DNA from: Amoebidium appalachense
Taxonomy: Eukaryota; Ichthyosporea
Direction of reading: 5' to 3'
Assembly (NCBI GenBank): GCA_963693365.1
Contig: CAVNZM010000004.1
Span: 12,338,001-12,402,000 of the forward strand
Length of the DNA: 64,000 nucleotides
Under the pieces are notes generated by a model that was not told the DNA's origin, ran no database searches, and worked only from the letters and a program-made list of their open reading frames with translations. Shown here in pieces: positions 1 to 28,929 of the stretch (position 1 is its first letter; each line of letters starts with the position of its first letter). Made by a program: the position numbers and the translations under genes.

Positions 1-245
1 GTGCCTCTTCAAGGACTTCACGGTTTGTGCCGGTCAATAGGGCTGGGACTAAGGGTGGTTGCTGCTGATTGGCTGTGTCTGCGTCTTGGCTCGGTTCCCG
101 TGGCTGTTGGGTCGGCTGCTGGTTTGGCCGTTGGGTCGGCTGCTGGTTTGGCCGTTGGGTCGGCTGTTGTTGCTGGGGTGGAAGTGTCAGCAGATGAATC
201 GAGGAGAAAAAATGCGCATGAATGCAAACAGCGACTCTGGTTTTA

Positions 246-281
<36 letters not shown>

Positions 282-1130
282 ACACACACACACAACCAAA
301 AAAAAAAAAAGCACACACAAACACATACACACACACAAACAAACAAACAAAACAAACAAACAACACACGCCAAAAAGGTAGAGAAAGACAGACCCACCGG
401 AAAGCAAAAAGAAGAACCAACATGTACACAAGGGTGTCAGCATGGAAGAGGACTTTGTAGTTATGCCTACTTTTCAACAAGCCACATTCGTAGGCATTGG
501 ATTTGCTCACAAACTACATAGAAAATCAAGTGGGTTCAGAGTATCCTCTATGAATTCACCAACATCACTCCCTAATCGGTATAGCACACCAGCACGGTCA
601 AGCAAAACGAGCAGCCCCCCCCCCCCCCCCCCCCCTCCCCCTCTACCCCCGCCCTCCCCCCATTACACTTACACACACAATATCATTGCCCTAGGCTCAA
701 AGATATGCCAGAACATGCATATAAATCTCTCACTCAATACCAGCCGCTGACAAACCCCACCCACCCAGCACACATGAAACAACATTCAGTGATGCCCCAG
801 CTATCCACCCACTTCAGATTCAAGCACACACGCTTAAGAATTAGCTCCCCCCCCCCCCCCCCCCCTTTCTCTCTCCTCCCTTCCGTGTAAGAGCTTAATA
901 GCTTACTAACAAGGAACTTTGCAAACAATCGAACAGAATAAATTAGCGCAAATTAAAATGATACTTGAAAACAACCATTTTTTGTTTTCACATGTGCATG
1001 TGTGTGCATGTGTGTGCATGTGTGTGTGTGTGTGTGTGTGCGCGCGCGCTTGCGAGCTTGAACGCGCATGCGTGTGTCTGGATTTTATTATTATCATTAT
1101 CATTATTTTTATTTTGGTTTTTTTTTTTTT

Positions 1131-1162
<32 letters not shown>

Positions 1163-1313
1163 CGGCACCTCCACACTAGGGACGGAACGAGCTGTGACTA
1201 CCTTCTTGGGTGCAAATTTGTTGGGCTTTGGCTTTGGTGGCTCGAGATTCTTGAACCCTTCCCGGGCTCTGATGCGAAACTCTGCTGCTGCGATGTCAAA
1301 TAGACGCACAAAC
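1..1313 (-). CDS. 3'-truncated (window edge) gene: two exons with Q/P/N-rich repeat
   Basis: Two exons are read on the minus strand. Exon 1313-1202 follows a TTCCACAG acceptor and ends before GTAGTC. It encodes 37 residues, acidic/basic at first (AEFRIRAREGFKNLE) and then lysine/proline-rich. The next exon starts at 172 after CCACCCCAG, keeps the same phase (0) and runs off the window. It encodes an 8-residue repeat of the type QPTQRPNQ, then a Q-rich stretch ending in NREVLEEA. The 5' part of the gene should lie between about 1.3 and 3.6 kb, but I could not place a start codon there; that stretch is filled by repeats. The family is not recognised. The low-complexity composition resembles an intrinsically disordered linker. 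The matching phase and good splice signals make coding likely; the gene boundaries are unknown. Confidence 0.5.
106..170. repeat. 24-bp coding tandem repeat
   Basis: Two perfect 24-bp units (106-129, 130-153) and a third partial unit lie inside the leftmost minus-strand exon. Each unit encodes eight residues (Q/P/T/R/N), so the array length changes protein length without breaking the frame. Confidence 0.85.
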
Positions 1314-1523
1314 CTGTGGAAGACACAACATGAACATCAGAAAGATGTAGTGCGGTATATTTGCAAAGAGGTACACATGCAAAAAGTGCATTAGAAAGAG
1401 GGATTTGCATCGTGCCATCTTGTGGGCTGACAAGCAAAGTATCCGATCGGCAAGTGCTAGGCTATACTAGGGTAAAAACAGGAATGAGGGCCCGGAGAAG
1501 GGGAAAGGGGGGGGGGGGGGGGG

Positions 1524-1911
1524 TTTGAATGCGTCAAAAAGTACGAAGTACACAAGAACAAACGGATAACACGATGCAGAATGCAAGCCATACATAAAGA
1601 GTATGCATAATAAGCAGAGCCCATCCTCAGGGGGGGCCCACGTCATCCACAGTACCCGAGTTTCGACCTATTCCCCTCGTTAACGAAACCCAACTCAGAT
1701 ACTGTTTCACTTGAACATGAGTAGGTCACCCGTCTTGATCAGAGACGAGCAGGGTTGCTTATGCAGGCAAGGGCAGTGGGAAAGGCCGGGGGTTAAAGTT
1801 GCAGCAGTAAGCAGAAGCAAGAAAAATATAGATAGGAACTCAGGAGACGGGGCTTCTAGGAAGCTCCCCCGTCGATACCTAAGTCGATACTTCCCTGGCT
1901 AACATACTACA
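1524..1911 (+). repeat. Dispersed repeat, copy A (near full length)
   Basis: A non-coding, non-microsatellite unit of about 385 bp. It begins TTTGAATGCGTCAAAAAGTA directly after a poly-G tract (1507-1523). It matches copy B almost base for base to the end near CTAACATAC. The interior holds AAGCAGAGCCCATCCTCAGG and a GTTAAC core. No convincing protein is encoded and I see no terminal inverted repeat, so the element class is open (non-autonomous retroelement or other). Confidence 0.85.
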
Positions 1912-2269
1912 CCAGCTGAAAAGAATTAAGTCCCGAAGGCCACAGAATTCGTAATCAGAGGGGAAAATATGAGATTTGACCCACGCCGCAGGGTAGTAAC
2001 ACGCTTACTAGGGCGGAACTTTATCGTCTTCGAACGGAAAGCTATGCCCCCGGATGTCAGCCGGAAATATGGTATCACCCATTGCTTTGGGCTTGAAAAA
2101 AGCCAAACCGATAGTCCGAGTTATGTTACGCCGGCGGGTAACATGGGGGGGGGGGGGGGGGGGGGATGTATGCGTTAGAGGGTTGGAAATATGGAGGAGA
2201 CAACAACGAGCATCAACAAAACGTCATAAAAGCGGGAAGTCCAAAATCAAATAATTGAAGCGTGCAGGC

Positions 2270-2402
2270 AGAAGACACTTGAACAGAGCCCATCATCAAG
2301 GGGGGTTCCTATGCCTCCACAAAAGCATGGGTTTCGACTCTTTAACCTCTCGCGCGTGGTTCCCAACCCATACTTTGTTTCAACAGCGATATGCGAGTCC
2401 AC
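2270..2402 (+). repeat. Dispersed repeat, copy E (diverged, partial)
   Basis: The segment follows the order of the middle of copy A: CAGAGCCCATCATCAAGG, then GGGTTTCGACTCTTTAACC, then TTCCCAACCCATACTTTG, with many substitutions. It ends at a poly-G tract (2403-2437). The preceding 1969-2180 stretch may belong to the same old insertion but does not align clearly. Confidence 0.6.
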
Positions 2403-2684
2403 GGGGGGGGGGGGGGAGGGGGGGGGGGGGGGGGGGGCACAAGCACAGGATGCAGGATTGAGTGGTTTTTAGAGACAAAAGAACACACATGGTAGTTGCA
2501 GCGTGCGCTGCTTGAGTAGGAAAATCGGCATGTCAGGGACTGTTTTGTGTAGGCGCAAGAGCAATGGCTGCAAAAACAATGAGAAAGTGTAGTGACGGAC
2601 GTAAAAGGATGGGTTGTCGCCAGGGGTTATTCGGTTCAGAAAGAGGGGGACGAGAGAAGAAAGAGGGTAAGAAAGGTTGAACTT

Positions 2685-2689
<5 letters not shown>

Positions 2690-2721
<32 letters not shown>

Positions 2722-3020
2722 AGGGGGGGATGTCAAGTTGCATTGAACACTGTTAGGACACAGGTGCCCTTGAGTAGGGATGTGTTTACAACCTGGGCAG
2801 GCAGCAGACTGGGCCATTGTGCTAATCACTAAGTGCCAGCTTTCTTGGCTGTGTATCCATACATATGAGTGCATGAGTGTATGCGGGTGTGTGTGCCCAT
2901 GCAGTGTCTTTGCCACTAACCGAGGGAGGGGGGGGGGGGGGGGGGGGGTGGAGAGAGAGACCGGGGAAGGGGGGAGGGGGTGGGTGTGTGTGTGTGTGTG
3001 TGTAGGGGGGGGGGGGGGGG
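2690..3020. repeat. Poly-G tracts and TG array between the left genes
   Basis: Long G tracts at 2690-2729, 2930-2948 and 3005-3020 and a short TG array at 2985-3002. The stretch 1314-3617 otherwise holds only the dispersed repeat copies and G-rich sequence. I see no supported exon there. Confidence 0.7.
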
Positions 3021-3402
3021 TTTGAATACGTCATAAAGTACGAAGTACACAAGAACAACAGATAACACGATGCAAAGTGCAAGCCATACATAAAGAGTAT
3101 GCATAATAAGCAGAGCCCATCCTCAGGGGGGGCCCACGTCATCCACAGTGCCCGAGTTTCGACCCATTCACCTCGTTAACAAAACCCAACTCAGATACTG
3201 CTTCACTTGAACACGGGTGGGCCGCCCGTCTTGATTAACGACGAGCAGGGTTACTTATGCAGGCAAGGGCAGTGGGAAGGGCCGGGGGTTAAAGTTGCAG
3301 CGGTAAGCAGAGGCAAGAAAAATATAGGAACCCAGGAGACGGGACTTCTGAAAAGCTCCCCCATCGCTACCTAAGTCGATACTTCCCTAGCTAACATACC
3401 AC
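3021..3402 (+). repeat. Dispersed repeat, copy B (near full length)
   Basis: Nearly identical to copy A over the whole unit and, like it, placed immediately 3' of a poly-G tract (3005-3020). The high similarity of A and B suggests recent spread or local duplication. Confidence 0.85.
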
Positions 3403-3554
3403 AAGAGAGGGGGGGAGGGGGGGAGAGGATGGGGGGGCATAACTGTATGTACATAAGCTTTACATATGCACATGCCCGTGTGTGCAGTGACTAGTACATA
3501 ACTAGTCGAGAAAGGGGAGAGGGAAGGAGGGAGGGAGGGGGGAGTGGGGAGAAA

Positions 3555-3596
<42 letters not shown>

Positions 3597-3617
3597 GAGG
3601 GGGTGGAACTCTAAAAC

Positions 3618-6600
3618 TCACTCGAAGCAGGCAGCCAGGTCGGTCGTAGGGAACCTGACTGCAAACGAGCACCCCCCATGGGGCCTTTCCTCAGCCCCCT
3701 CCGGCCAATCCGAGGTCCTGGGCACATGGAACACAGCCGTGCCGGACTGCTCACTGTGCAGCCGGGAAGACATATCCCCATCCATGCTAATGTGCACCTG
3801 GTAACCGTTATCCCCGGCGGCAGAGAAAAACCAGATGCCACTCTGTGGGTTACGATATATGCACACTGACGATGGATCCATTGTGGTCCATGCTGTCTGC
3901 CCCTGCTCCTGCAGACGCACAACAGCATCGGTGCAAGAGAGAAAGATTCCCTCGTTCCTCGCGGCGTCCCTGCCTACTTCTATAGGCCGTTCCTTTTGCA
4001 GTGTAGTTCTTTGTTTTTTCTGTGGAGGCTCCTCCGTTGCCGATACTCGGGTCTTATTCCTTTGCTGGATTTCGCGAGCCTCGGCAAGGAGCTGTGCGGG
4101 AAAAGGTGTCTGAAATTAGGGCGCCGCAACAAACCACCCCAGTTTTTTGTTTTAGATACGATTATCGAAGCAGTGTGCGTTTTGTATCTACACACGCACA
4201 CAAGCATAGCTAGGGGTGGGCAGTTTTGGGGAGGGGGTGGTGGGGGGAGGAGAGAGAGAGAGGGGGGGGGGGGGGGGGGGGAGGGGAGGAGGAGAAGGAG
4301 GGAGTGAGGGAGGGAGGGAGGGACAATGAGAGAGAGAGGGAGGGACAGAGAGAGAGAGGGAGGGAGGGAGGGAGGGAGAGAGAGGGAGAGAGAGGGAGAG
4401 TGAGGGGAGAAAGCAAGCCAGGGAGAGGGAGGGAGGGAGAGAGGAAAAGTATCTACTACCGTTGGACATACAGGATCTGAAGTCTAGAAACTTCACCAAT
4501 CAAACCCAAACCAGTCGTCCCCTCGGCAGAAAGTGAAACAGCCACAGAAGAACAACCAAGCTCACAGCCCATGATGCGGAATATACGGGAACTGTTGCAT
4601 TACACAGATGCCATTATATCACACTCAGTCACATTAGCCGCATACACACATACCTGCTCGGCGGATACAGTTGAGTCTATGGGTGGTAGCTTTTCCCTAT
4701 GGGCAAGGATCTTAGCCCATGCCATCTCACGCTGCAAATCGTCTGCACCTCCATTCGAATACCCGACATTGGCTGGCATGGCGGGCACCGAGGCTGCTTG
4801 TTGCTGGGCGTTTGTACGTGCAGGTGGTCTAACACCTTGTGATTCTGGCGGCTGGGTGGGTTTTGACTGCTGTGTCGTTGTGGGTGCAGGCGGTCTATTT
4901 GTGGTTGTTGCTGGGTGCTTGGATGGGGTGGATGCCTGTGGCCTGGGTGCAGGTGGCCGTCCTGTATTTGTCTGAGTGGGCCTGGTTGGTGCACCACCCC
5001 TTCCAGGCGGGTCAAACGGCAAACGAATAACTCCCTTACCAGCCAGGGGCTGAGTATTTGGTGCCGATCCACCCGGGGTGGAAGCACCGGTCGAGGGTTT
5101 GGGGGTCACTGGTCGTGCCTGCACCGTGGCTGGTGCTGAAGGTTTCTGGGTGGGTTGTTGGGCGTTGGGTGTGGGTTTGCCCGCAGCATCCACACTATTT
5201 GGGTGAACATCTTTGGGGGCAGCGGGTTTTGTGCCTGCTCCCTGTGTTGGGGCTGATGGGGTGGACTGTGGTGTGCTGGCTGTTGCTGCCGACGCCCCCT
5301 TAGTGCCCTGTAAATGGTTTGTGTCAGCAAACTTTGCGCAGTGGAAAAGCTGGCGGTATCGAAGATGATGTGTTCCCCCTGGCACCGAGGGGTCACCTCC
5401 TGCCCCCCCCGCCCCAACATAAAAAGTAAAAAGGAAATGAAAATTCAGCAATCATTCAACCATCCACGAATCATTCTAATAGAGCCCATATAGACCAACG
5501 CAGAATGCCAACCTGCAGACACATGCACATATAAGGTATAATGTCCACTGATAACTTCACTCCTTACTCCTTCCGACCTCTACCACAGCTGCTTCAGCTC
5601 CGTTGTTTTTCCTCCCTCCCTCAGCTCCCTCCTCTCACTCCTCACTTCCCCATCTCCCTCTACATCACACTGCTGTCACTTGGATTCTCTCAACAACAGA
5701 TGTGACGGAAGGAAATCTCCGGCACACTCCCAAACCGACGACTAATGCTACAAATCACCCCACCATGTACATGCCTTGATGGTTTCGAGCAGTGTGCAAA
5801 TCTCATACCTTTTCCCCTCCCCCCCCCCCCCCTCCCCCTTCTTCACCTCCTTCCCCCCACCCTTCCCCTTCTCCCCCCCCCCCCCCCTTCCTCTCCAACC
5901 CCCCCCTCCCCGGGGAACGGTTTCTGTGAGAGACTCAGACCCGTGCTGCCCCAGCCTCCTCCCCCCCCCCCCCCCCCCCCCCCCCGCCCCCCGCCCCCCC
6001 CCCCTCCCCCTCTCCCCCACCCCCACCACCACACCACCAACCAACAACAACAAAAAAGAACAAAAAAACCTGTCCCTTGTAGAGATGCCCTTGGAAAAGC
6101 AACGAGCAAACAAAAAACATGCTTCTTCTGCACACCCTTCTGGATTGCTCACCCACTGCTGTCGTGTGCAACCCTTTCCGCTCAACCCTCCCGCTATTCC
6201 CACTCTCAGCACACACACCTCCCCTTTTCACCCCTCCAAGCTAGTCCCGTCCACCACATACCCCCACCAATGCCCACACTCTCACCTTTGCTGGTGCTGG
6301 TGCAGGCTCCTTGGTTGCCAGGGACACGGTATCCTCGGTGGCTTTTCCCTGCTCGGTTTTCTGACCAGCAGGTGGGGGCTTAGCAGGACCTTTGGCCGGG
6401 GGTGCAGGTTTGGTGCTTGCAGGAGTAGCAGGTTTGCCTGGTGATTTGGTGCTTGACTGAACAGGCAGCGTTGTTAGCTTTCCTGTTGTACCGTTGCGGA
6501 TGATGGTGCCCGGTGCACGCTTCTGGGCACTTGCGACAGCTGGACTGGTCCACACTTTGTTGGGGTGTTTTGTCTTCGGTTTGACCGGTGACCTAGCCCG

Positions 6601-7634
6601 TGCTGGTACGTAACCACGCGGCTTGCTTGGCATACCCACGTTGAGATAGGGGTTCGCCTGGGCCGGGTTAGAAAGCAAAGGGTGCCGATGACGTGGTTCA
6701 GGAGCATAGTGACCCGGAAAAATTTCCGCCATGATGAGGTGAAGCTTGTGGGGGAAGGCCATGTTCTGAATGGTAGTCCGTGCCGATGCGGTGCTGGACG
6801 AACTGTGGTTGGTAATGCTCCGTATTGTAGGGGTGGGGACCTTGGTTATTGCTCTGCATGTAAGTGTTGGGATTGGCCTGATGGTATGCTTGGTGGGCAT
6901 TCGTTTCTGGCGGACCCCAGTTCATTTGTTGTTCGTGGTGAGGTATTTGAGGACCCGTGTCTGCAGAGGACAAGGGTTGCACACGATATCAGAAGGCAGT
7001 GTAGATAGAGCAGGGAACATCGCGGATGGATGGCGACACAAAGCAGACAAAAACGAAAACATTTGGTGCCGAATACGATAACAGACACTTTCAACGAACT
7101 CACTACAACCTTGTATATGCGGTTTTGGGCACCATCATATCTATATCTTTATTCACTGTGAAAAGGTAACGTGAGTCTGTGCCTCCCTTTGTCCACTCTA
7201 ATCATGTGCTTTTGCTTGCCCTGAAACACCAACGCCCCAGAACCACACCCTCCTTGTTAGTGCGAGCACTACTCGTGTAAAAAGGTGAAAACAAGCTGTT
7301 CCATTACAAACACTGCTCGTGTACTCTCCTCCATCCCCCTACCCACCCCACCCCCTTCCCTTCTCTCTCGCCTCTTCTCTCTCTCTTCCCCCCCCCGCCC
7401 CCCACCCCCCCCCCCGGCACAAGCACACACACACACACACACACGTGCACACACACCCACCCCTAACCCCACCCCACCCCAACTCTTCGTCGCCCAGAGC
7501 AGCTACTCTGACATGTGGGGCATACCATATGACTGGTGGCCGTTGTGCTGCCATTGCTCATGCTGAGGGGCTGGCTGCTGGCCCCACTGCGGTTGGGGTT
7601 CGCCCCAATGGTTACTTTGCCATGGCCCGTCCAT
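3618..7634 (-). CDS. P/T/A-rich protein with folded C-terminal region (one apparent frameshift)
   Basis: Four coding exons: 7634-7526, 6960-6286, 5307-4654, 4091-3618, with GT/AG boundaries in matching phase. The start is the ATG at 7634, opening a W/H/Q/P-rich segment (MDGPWQSNHWGEPQPQ). A long P/T/A/K-rich disordered middle follows, then a helical stretch (EMAWAKILAHREKLPP, LLAEAREIQQR). The last exon (about 157 aa) looks globular, with alternating hydrophobic residues such as SVCIYRNPQSGIWFFSAAGD and an end, FAVRFPTTDLAACFE, faintly like the last strand and helix of PH-fold (RanBD/EVH1) domains; that likeness is a guess. A T5 run on the coding strand (6718-6722) has one base too many: frames before and after read well only if one T is removed, and total length is then whole codons (636 aa). 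Function unknown. Confidence 0.6.
4246..4446. repeat. GA/GGGA-rich tract
   Basis: About 200 bases of GAGA and GGGA repeats with an embedded G tract (4261-4281). It is in the intron between exons 5307-4654 and 4091-3618? No: it lies at the 3' exon's upstream intron, which spans 4092-4653, as polypyrimidine (CT/CCCT) on the coding strand. Confidence 0.8.
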
Positions 7635-8210
7635 GTCTGCTGTGCGTGCGTGGCCCACCCGGGTCCCGGTGGCACTCTTCGATTATGCACACTGGAAAAA
7701 AGCTACACTATACACAGCTACATATACGTGTACAAGTAGCCCGTCCACTCAATGCTAACAAGCTACTTCGGTACTTCACGCTTCGGACAAAGAACAGTGA
7801 ATGGCGGTGTATGCTGGTGTATGCAGTGAGTCTGTGCAGTGGTGCATGTCGTGGTTCTCGAGGAAGTTTTCAGAGGGCCGTGTGCATGTGCGGCTAGCGC
7901 TACGTAGGGGCTCCCTATCCGTAATGAAGGGCTGGACAAAGGCGTGGTCCTCGAGACAAAGGGCTACACGTAGCTATTTGTAGCGTGACGAGCGTGGCTC
8001 ACAAAAAAAATCGCCCAGCTCCACGCAGAGTCCGGCGCGTCAACTGAGTGGTGCCAGTCTGCCAGTAAATCTTAGAGATCTTCGAAGTTTGCGATGTATT
8101 ACTGTAAAAGTCAGCCCTGGAAACGGCCCAGGCTTACAAGCAGCAAGCACATCGGGGACAAGCAAAGTGGCAAAACACATAGCTTTCACGCCGACTCATG
8201 AATAGGAAGA
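7635..8210. promoter_or_regulatory. Head-to-head intergenic region (likely shared promoter)
   Basis: 576 bases separate the start codons of the minus-strand P/T/A-rich gene (7634) and the plus-strand nucleotidyltransferase-like gene (8211). The segment is free of long homopolymers, unlike most non-coding DNA here. I see no clear TATA box. A shared promoter is inferred from geometry only. Confidence 0.35.
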
Positions 8211-8741
8211 ATGAGTTTTCTTGTAGAAAGCACCTGTTCTGAGAACATTGAGGAGGTGTACAGCAAAGTATGTGACCGCTATCCAGGTTGGCCTTTTCGG
8301 CTTGCTTCAGGGGGTCTTCCGGATGTCAAGGGGCCCGGCACTTCTGACGTCGATATTTCTTTATTGACAGAAGAGTTTGCATCGCTCGAGAACGTTTTTG
8401 TGGGCTCAACGGTAAAACGAGACGCAAAGAAAAGTCGCATAGTCTACTGCTTGCCAGGATTCTCAAGAGAAGTAAACATTTATGCAACCTCAGACCCGGT
8501 GCTTGCAGAGCGTGCAGTAATACATCGACAGAACGAGCTCAAGCTAAGCAAGTTCCAGTTGCTAACAGCAATGGCGATAGCATACAAGACAGAGGGGTTG
8601 GGCACAGAGGCTGCCTGGGCAAAGGCCCTTGGGCTGACCGGGGACCCGTACGAGAACTTGCTGCGGTCAGACTTGGAGGAAATGGCACGGGGGGCAGAAG
8701 GGAAGATACTGGCGTACATAAATGCACTTCCCAAACCATAA
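8211..8741 (+). CDS. Nucleotidyltransferase-like protein, intronless
   Basis: A single uninterrupted frame of 176 aa, ATG to TAA, in a region where other genes have many introns. Residues 33-50 read SGGLPDVKGPGTSDVDIS; the G-[TS]-S-D-x-D pattern (43-48) is the metal-binding signature of nucleotidyltransferase-fold enzymes. A later block (FSREVNIYAT, then a region with conserved-looking H, R, E) fits the second strand of that fold and vaguely resembles GrpB/UPF0157-type proteins. There is no signal peptide or membrane segment. Substrate unknown. Lack of introns and a compact, bacterial-style architecture could mean horizontal acquisition, but could also be chance in a short gene. Confidence 0.65.
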   Translation: MSFLVESTCSENIEEVYSKVCDRYPGWPFRLASGGLPDVKGPGTSDVDISLLTEEFASLENVFVGSTVKRDAKKSRIVYCLPGFSREVNIYATSDPVLAERAVIHRQNELKLSKFQLLTAMAIAYKTEGLGTEAAWAKALGLTGDPYENLLRSDLEEMARGAEGKILAYINALPKP

Positions 8742-8864
8742 CAATACCAGTTCTTGTGAGGTTTTTAGTTGCTATGCACGAGGTGAACTACCTGCCGAAC
8801 TGTAACTCGTAAAAAAAACACACACACACATATATAGTAGGCGCTTGGCGTTGCCAGGTACTTA

Positions 8865-9179
8865 TTGTTCTGCCTTTTTTCATATATCAACTATTTTGTG
8901 TCAAGATGGGACGTAGAACCCGTTGGTTTTACCCTAACAAGTACAAGCACTTGGAATAGGAGCTGTTTCGATATACAAGGTAGATCTGCTAACCTCCATA
9001 GGTTTGTCAAGGCCAGACGTCGACGTTTTGTGTTTACCGGTATTAAAAACAAGAGGGCCATTGAGCACCTTGTACGGTATAAAAGTCGTTTCAAGGAACA
9101 CATAAGACAGGAGCCCTTGCAATTGCGGGCGTGCGTGCTGGCAGTGTGTGGCAGTGCCTTCCAACTATCAAGCACCTAA
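8865..9179 (+). CDS. Hypothetical basic ORF (weak)
   Basis: An open frame of 104 codons with a basic stretch (RFVKARRRRFVFTGIKNK) and no low-complexity sequence. I recognise no family, and no splice or start context supports it. It may be an untranslated region of the upstream gene or a repeat relic. The rest of 8742-10566 is AT-richer, with a weak open frame at 9634-9954 and no homopolymer tracts; nothing there is supported. Confidence 0.2.
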   Translation: MFCLFSYINYFVSRWDVEPVGFTLTSTSTWNRSCFDIQGRSANLHRFVKARRRRFVFTGIKNKRAIEHLVRYKSRFKEHIRQEPLQLRACVLAVCGSAFQLSST

Positions 9180-10582
9180 CAACGTGAAGCACGTATACAC
9201 ACCACAAAAGCCTGCAGGTATATTGCTTTGCCAAAAAATATACGCCCAAAACCTGCCCCTGTCCTAGCATCCCTTACTGTGTAGGGCCCTGACAAGCTCA
9301 TGTTCTCGCGATCGGGCCTTCCCCGTTAGCAAACCTCAGCAAGGACAGACAGACAGAGCACGTTATGTAGCACCCCTTAGCACAGACAGACAGCACGCAC
9401 GCAGCCGCGAGTCTACAGTTCCGTGTAGTTCTTCTGGCTTAGACTCTTGTTGACGCCAAATCTTGCGGCTGTGAATTGGTTGCTTATCACGTACTTCAAC
9501 TTATACATTTCTGGTCAACTTCCTTTCATATGCGTTATATGATCAGCATGCTTCAAATTTCTTCACTCAAAGCCAAACTAATTATATTGAGCGCTATAGT
9601 ATTTAAATCCTTTTATGTGAGTTTTATGGATTAGTGCAGAGGTTTGCACATTTCCAGGTACTTAGAGATGAAGGGTATCATAGTGACAACTACGGCATAA
9701 TGCTTTTAGGTAGATCTTCACGGATTGGCTGTATATTTAATACATTTATGATTCCAGGGCTGGAGCTGTGGTTCTCCGAAGTTCAGCCTACGCAAGTGCA
9801 GCGTCAAAAAGGTACCCGTAGTGACTGCGTTTTTCTTTTTAAGAGGTGGCAGAGTCCGTCGGTAGGCCTAGGCCCAATGAGGGTTTGTTTTGCTGAGGTT
9901 AATGGAAGTAGCAATATATTGGTGATAGTAAACCTACAGGTAGCGCTTTTGTGACACGGTATGCTGGTACAGATTTCCAGTTTTTGCTATCGAAAGTCCA
10001 CACACGTAGGGTTCACTTGCAGGGTGGGGTGCCAGACACCTTGCCAAAGTGGGTAGTCCGGGGTTAGCCGTCGTACACAGTGTACATGCGCTAGCTCGCA
10101 TTTTATAGAACCTGCGGAAAAAGGTGTATCAGTTGCAAGAGACTCCCTCTTATCTGTTACACAGGTGTGAAGGGCGCTTTTCCTTAGTGTTGAGAACTTT
10201 CCTGTGGATGGGGTTTCGCCAACCAGAGGAGCTACGACACAGGGACCCAGGGTGGTAGAGAGAAAAGCAGCATGAATAAGCAGAATCCACGTTCGATCTT
10301 ACGGTTCCCAGCATAGCCTGGCACCCTCGCCACGCTGTGTGACGGTGAGTGTCCTGGCTCACAAAGCACACGTGGTGTCCCTTTGAGCGAATTTTTGTGA
10401 TTGACTCCTTCTGAATCACTGTTTTAACGGGGAACGAAGCGACGGTCAAGCTAGTATGCAGAACAAAGAATAAACAACATTATGTTTATCTAGGTTCTTT
10501 TTCTGCGTCGCAGTGCGCTAAGCATTCCGGAGTCAAACGATTTGACAAGGGTGGGGTTTTGTGCAGGTTTAGAGCCGCAATC

Positions 10583-27722
<17,140 letters not shown>

Positions 27723-27835
27723 CAAATGCCTGCCGAGGTAGGTTTGTGCCTGGGTTGGTTGGTGGCGGAGAGGGGAGGGGTTGGGAAAAAAAGGGGGGGG
27801 GGGGGGGGACGGAGGGGGGGGGAGGGGGGGAGGGA

Positions 27836-27869
<34 letters not shown>

Positions 27870-28560
27870 GCACGTGTGTGTGTGTGTATGTCGATGTGCG
27901 GATGTTTTGGTATGAGATTGTGGGTGCTGCTCAATAGTATTTCCTGAACTCGCACACATGCTGTCTAGGCACACCTTCTTTCCAACCAGATCCGTAGGTA
28001 TGCCAGTGTTGGCAGTTGCTTTCCCACTAAAAGGGTTTTTTCTTTCCCTTTCAGGTGACGCCAACAAGGATGAGCCAGCCTAGCGCAGAAACACACAACA
28101 AAAGGGTCGACATGTATGCGAAAGATTGAAGAGATCCCTCTCACTTATGCACACAACACACTTAAAGCGTACACACGGACACATCACCGGCATATTGACA
28201 CATGTCGATTTCAGCAATGGTATAGCCCGTACAACGTCGCAACACACCTGGAGCTGTTGTGGGTTTTCATCCAGCAAGCTGGAGTTTTCATTATTTTACC
28301 CTTTCACATACCCCTCTTTGTTTTTGTTTGCCACATATACTGTTTTTGTTTAATTATAGTGCATGCTACCAACAGTTTCTGTATGTCAGTCTGGTGCTTT
28401 TTAAACCCCTTAAAAAAAGGAAAGTTCTCGAATGTGTAGTAGCATAGCTGTACGTGCCTTTCGTATTTGTGGTATATTTTAGTTCCCCCGAGGGATGATG
28501 CCTATTGGTCGACTTGAGCGGACATATAGTTCCTCACAACCTGCAAGCACACAAAATAAA
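27723..28560 (+). other. Likely WNK 3' untranslated region
   Basis: After the TAA at 27720 the exon may end at 27737 (GAG before GTAGGT) and resume at 28055 after CCCTTTCAG, which would be a 3'-UTR intron packed with G tracts. AATAAA at 28555-28560 is a candidate polyadenylation signal. A spliced 3' UTR is unusual and could expose the transcript to nonsense-mediated decay; the model is inferred. Confidence 0.4.
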
Positions 28561-28929
28561 CCTTCACATTCTACAAGCACACACACCTAGCAAGCTCTAA
28601 CCCTAATTTCTACACCTTCGTTTTCGTGGTATCGATTTTCACCCCAACCCATTTTCTCCCTTGGTTACAATTCCACATCTGCTCGGCTTCCCGTTACACA
28701 GCACCCTATTATGTGAAGCACTGGCCTTCTTTGTGTATATATTTTTCTATTTCCTGCCCTGTATTGGCAGGGCATCCTAAAACCCGTCTTGCCGAATTAT
28801 GCTGAAAATATCCAATATTTTGTTTTGTGGCCTATTGGTGGCTGGTGTAAGGTTGGATTTTTAAATGTGGCATTTAGTTTTGGACATCCGGTTCTTGCAC
28901 ATGTGGCCTGAACCGGTCCGGTATGATCG

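Noticed and set aside
106-170. Short direct repeats as a possible CRISPR array
   Set aside because: The units are adjacent with no spacers and encode an in-frame peptide repeat; eukaryotic context.
3544-3600. Long G tracts as telomeric sequence
   Set aside because: No TTAGGG-type unit; tracts are pure G and are scattered internally on both strands.
4600-4653. Extension of the P/T/A-rich exon past 4654 to a stop at 4600
   Set aside because: A good donor (CAG|GTATGT) at 4653 joins in phase to a long well-behaved final exon; read-through gives only a short tail without character.
6241-6900. Open frame 6241-6900 (-) as a separate gene starting at MPTKHTIRPI
   Set aside because: Upstream of 6718 this frame is low quality while a neighbouring frame continues the first exon in phase; one gene with a single-base shift explains both.
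10150-10449. 99-codon minus-strand open frame upstream of WNK
   Set aside because: No recognisable motif and it lies in the likely 5' leader/promoter region of the kinase gene on the opposite strand.
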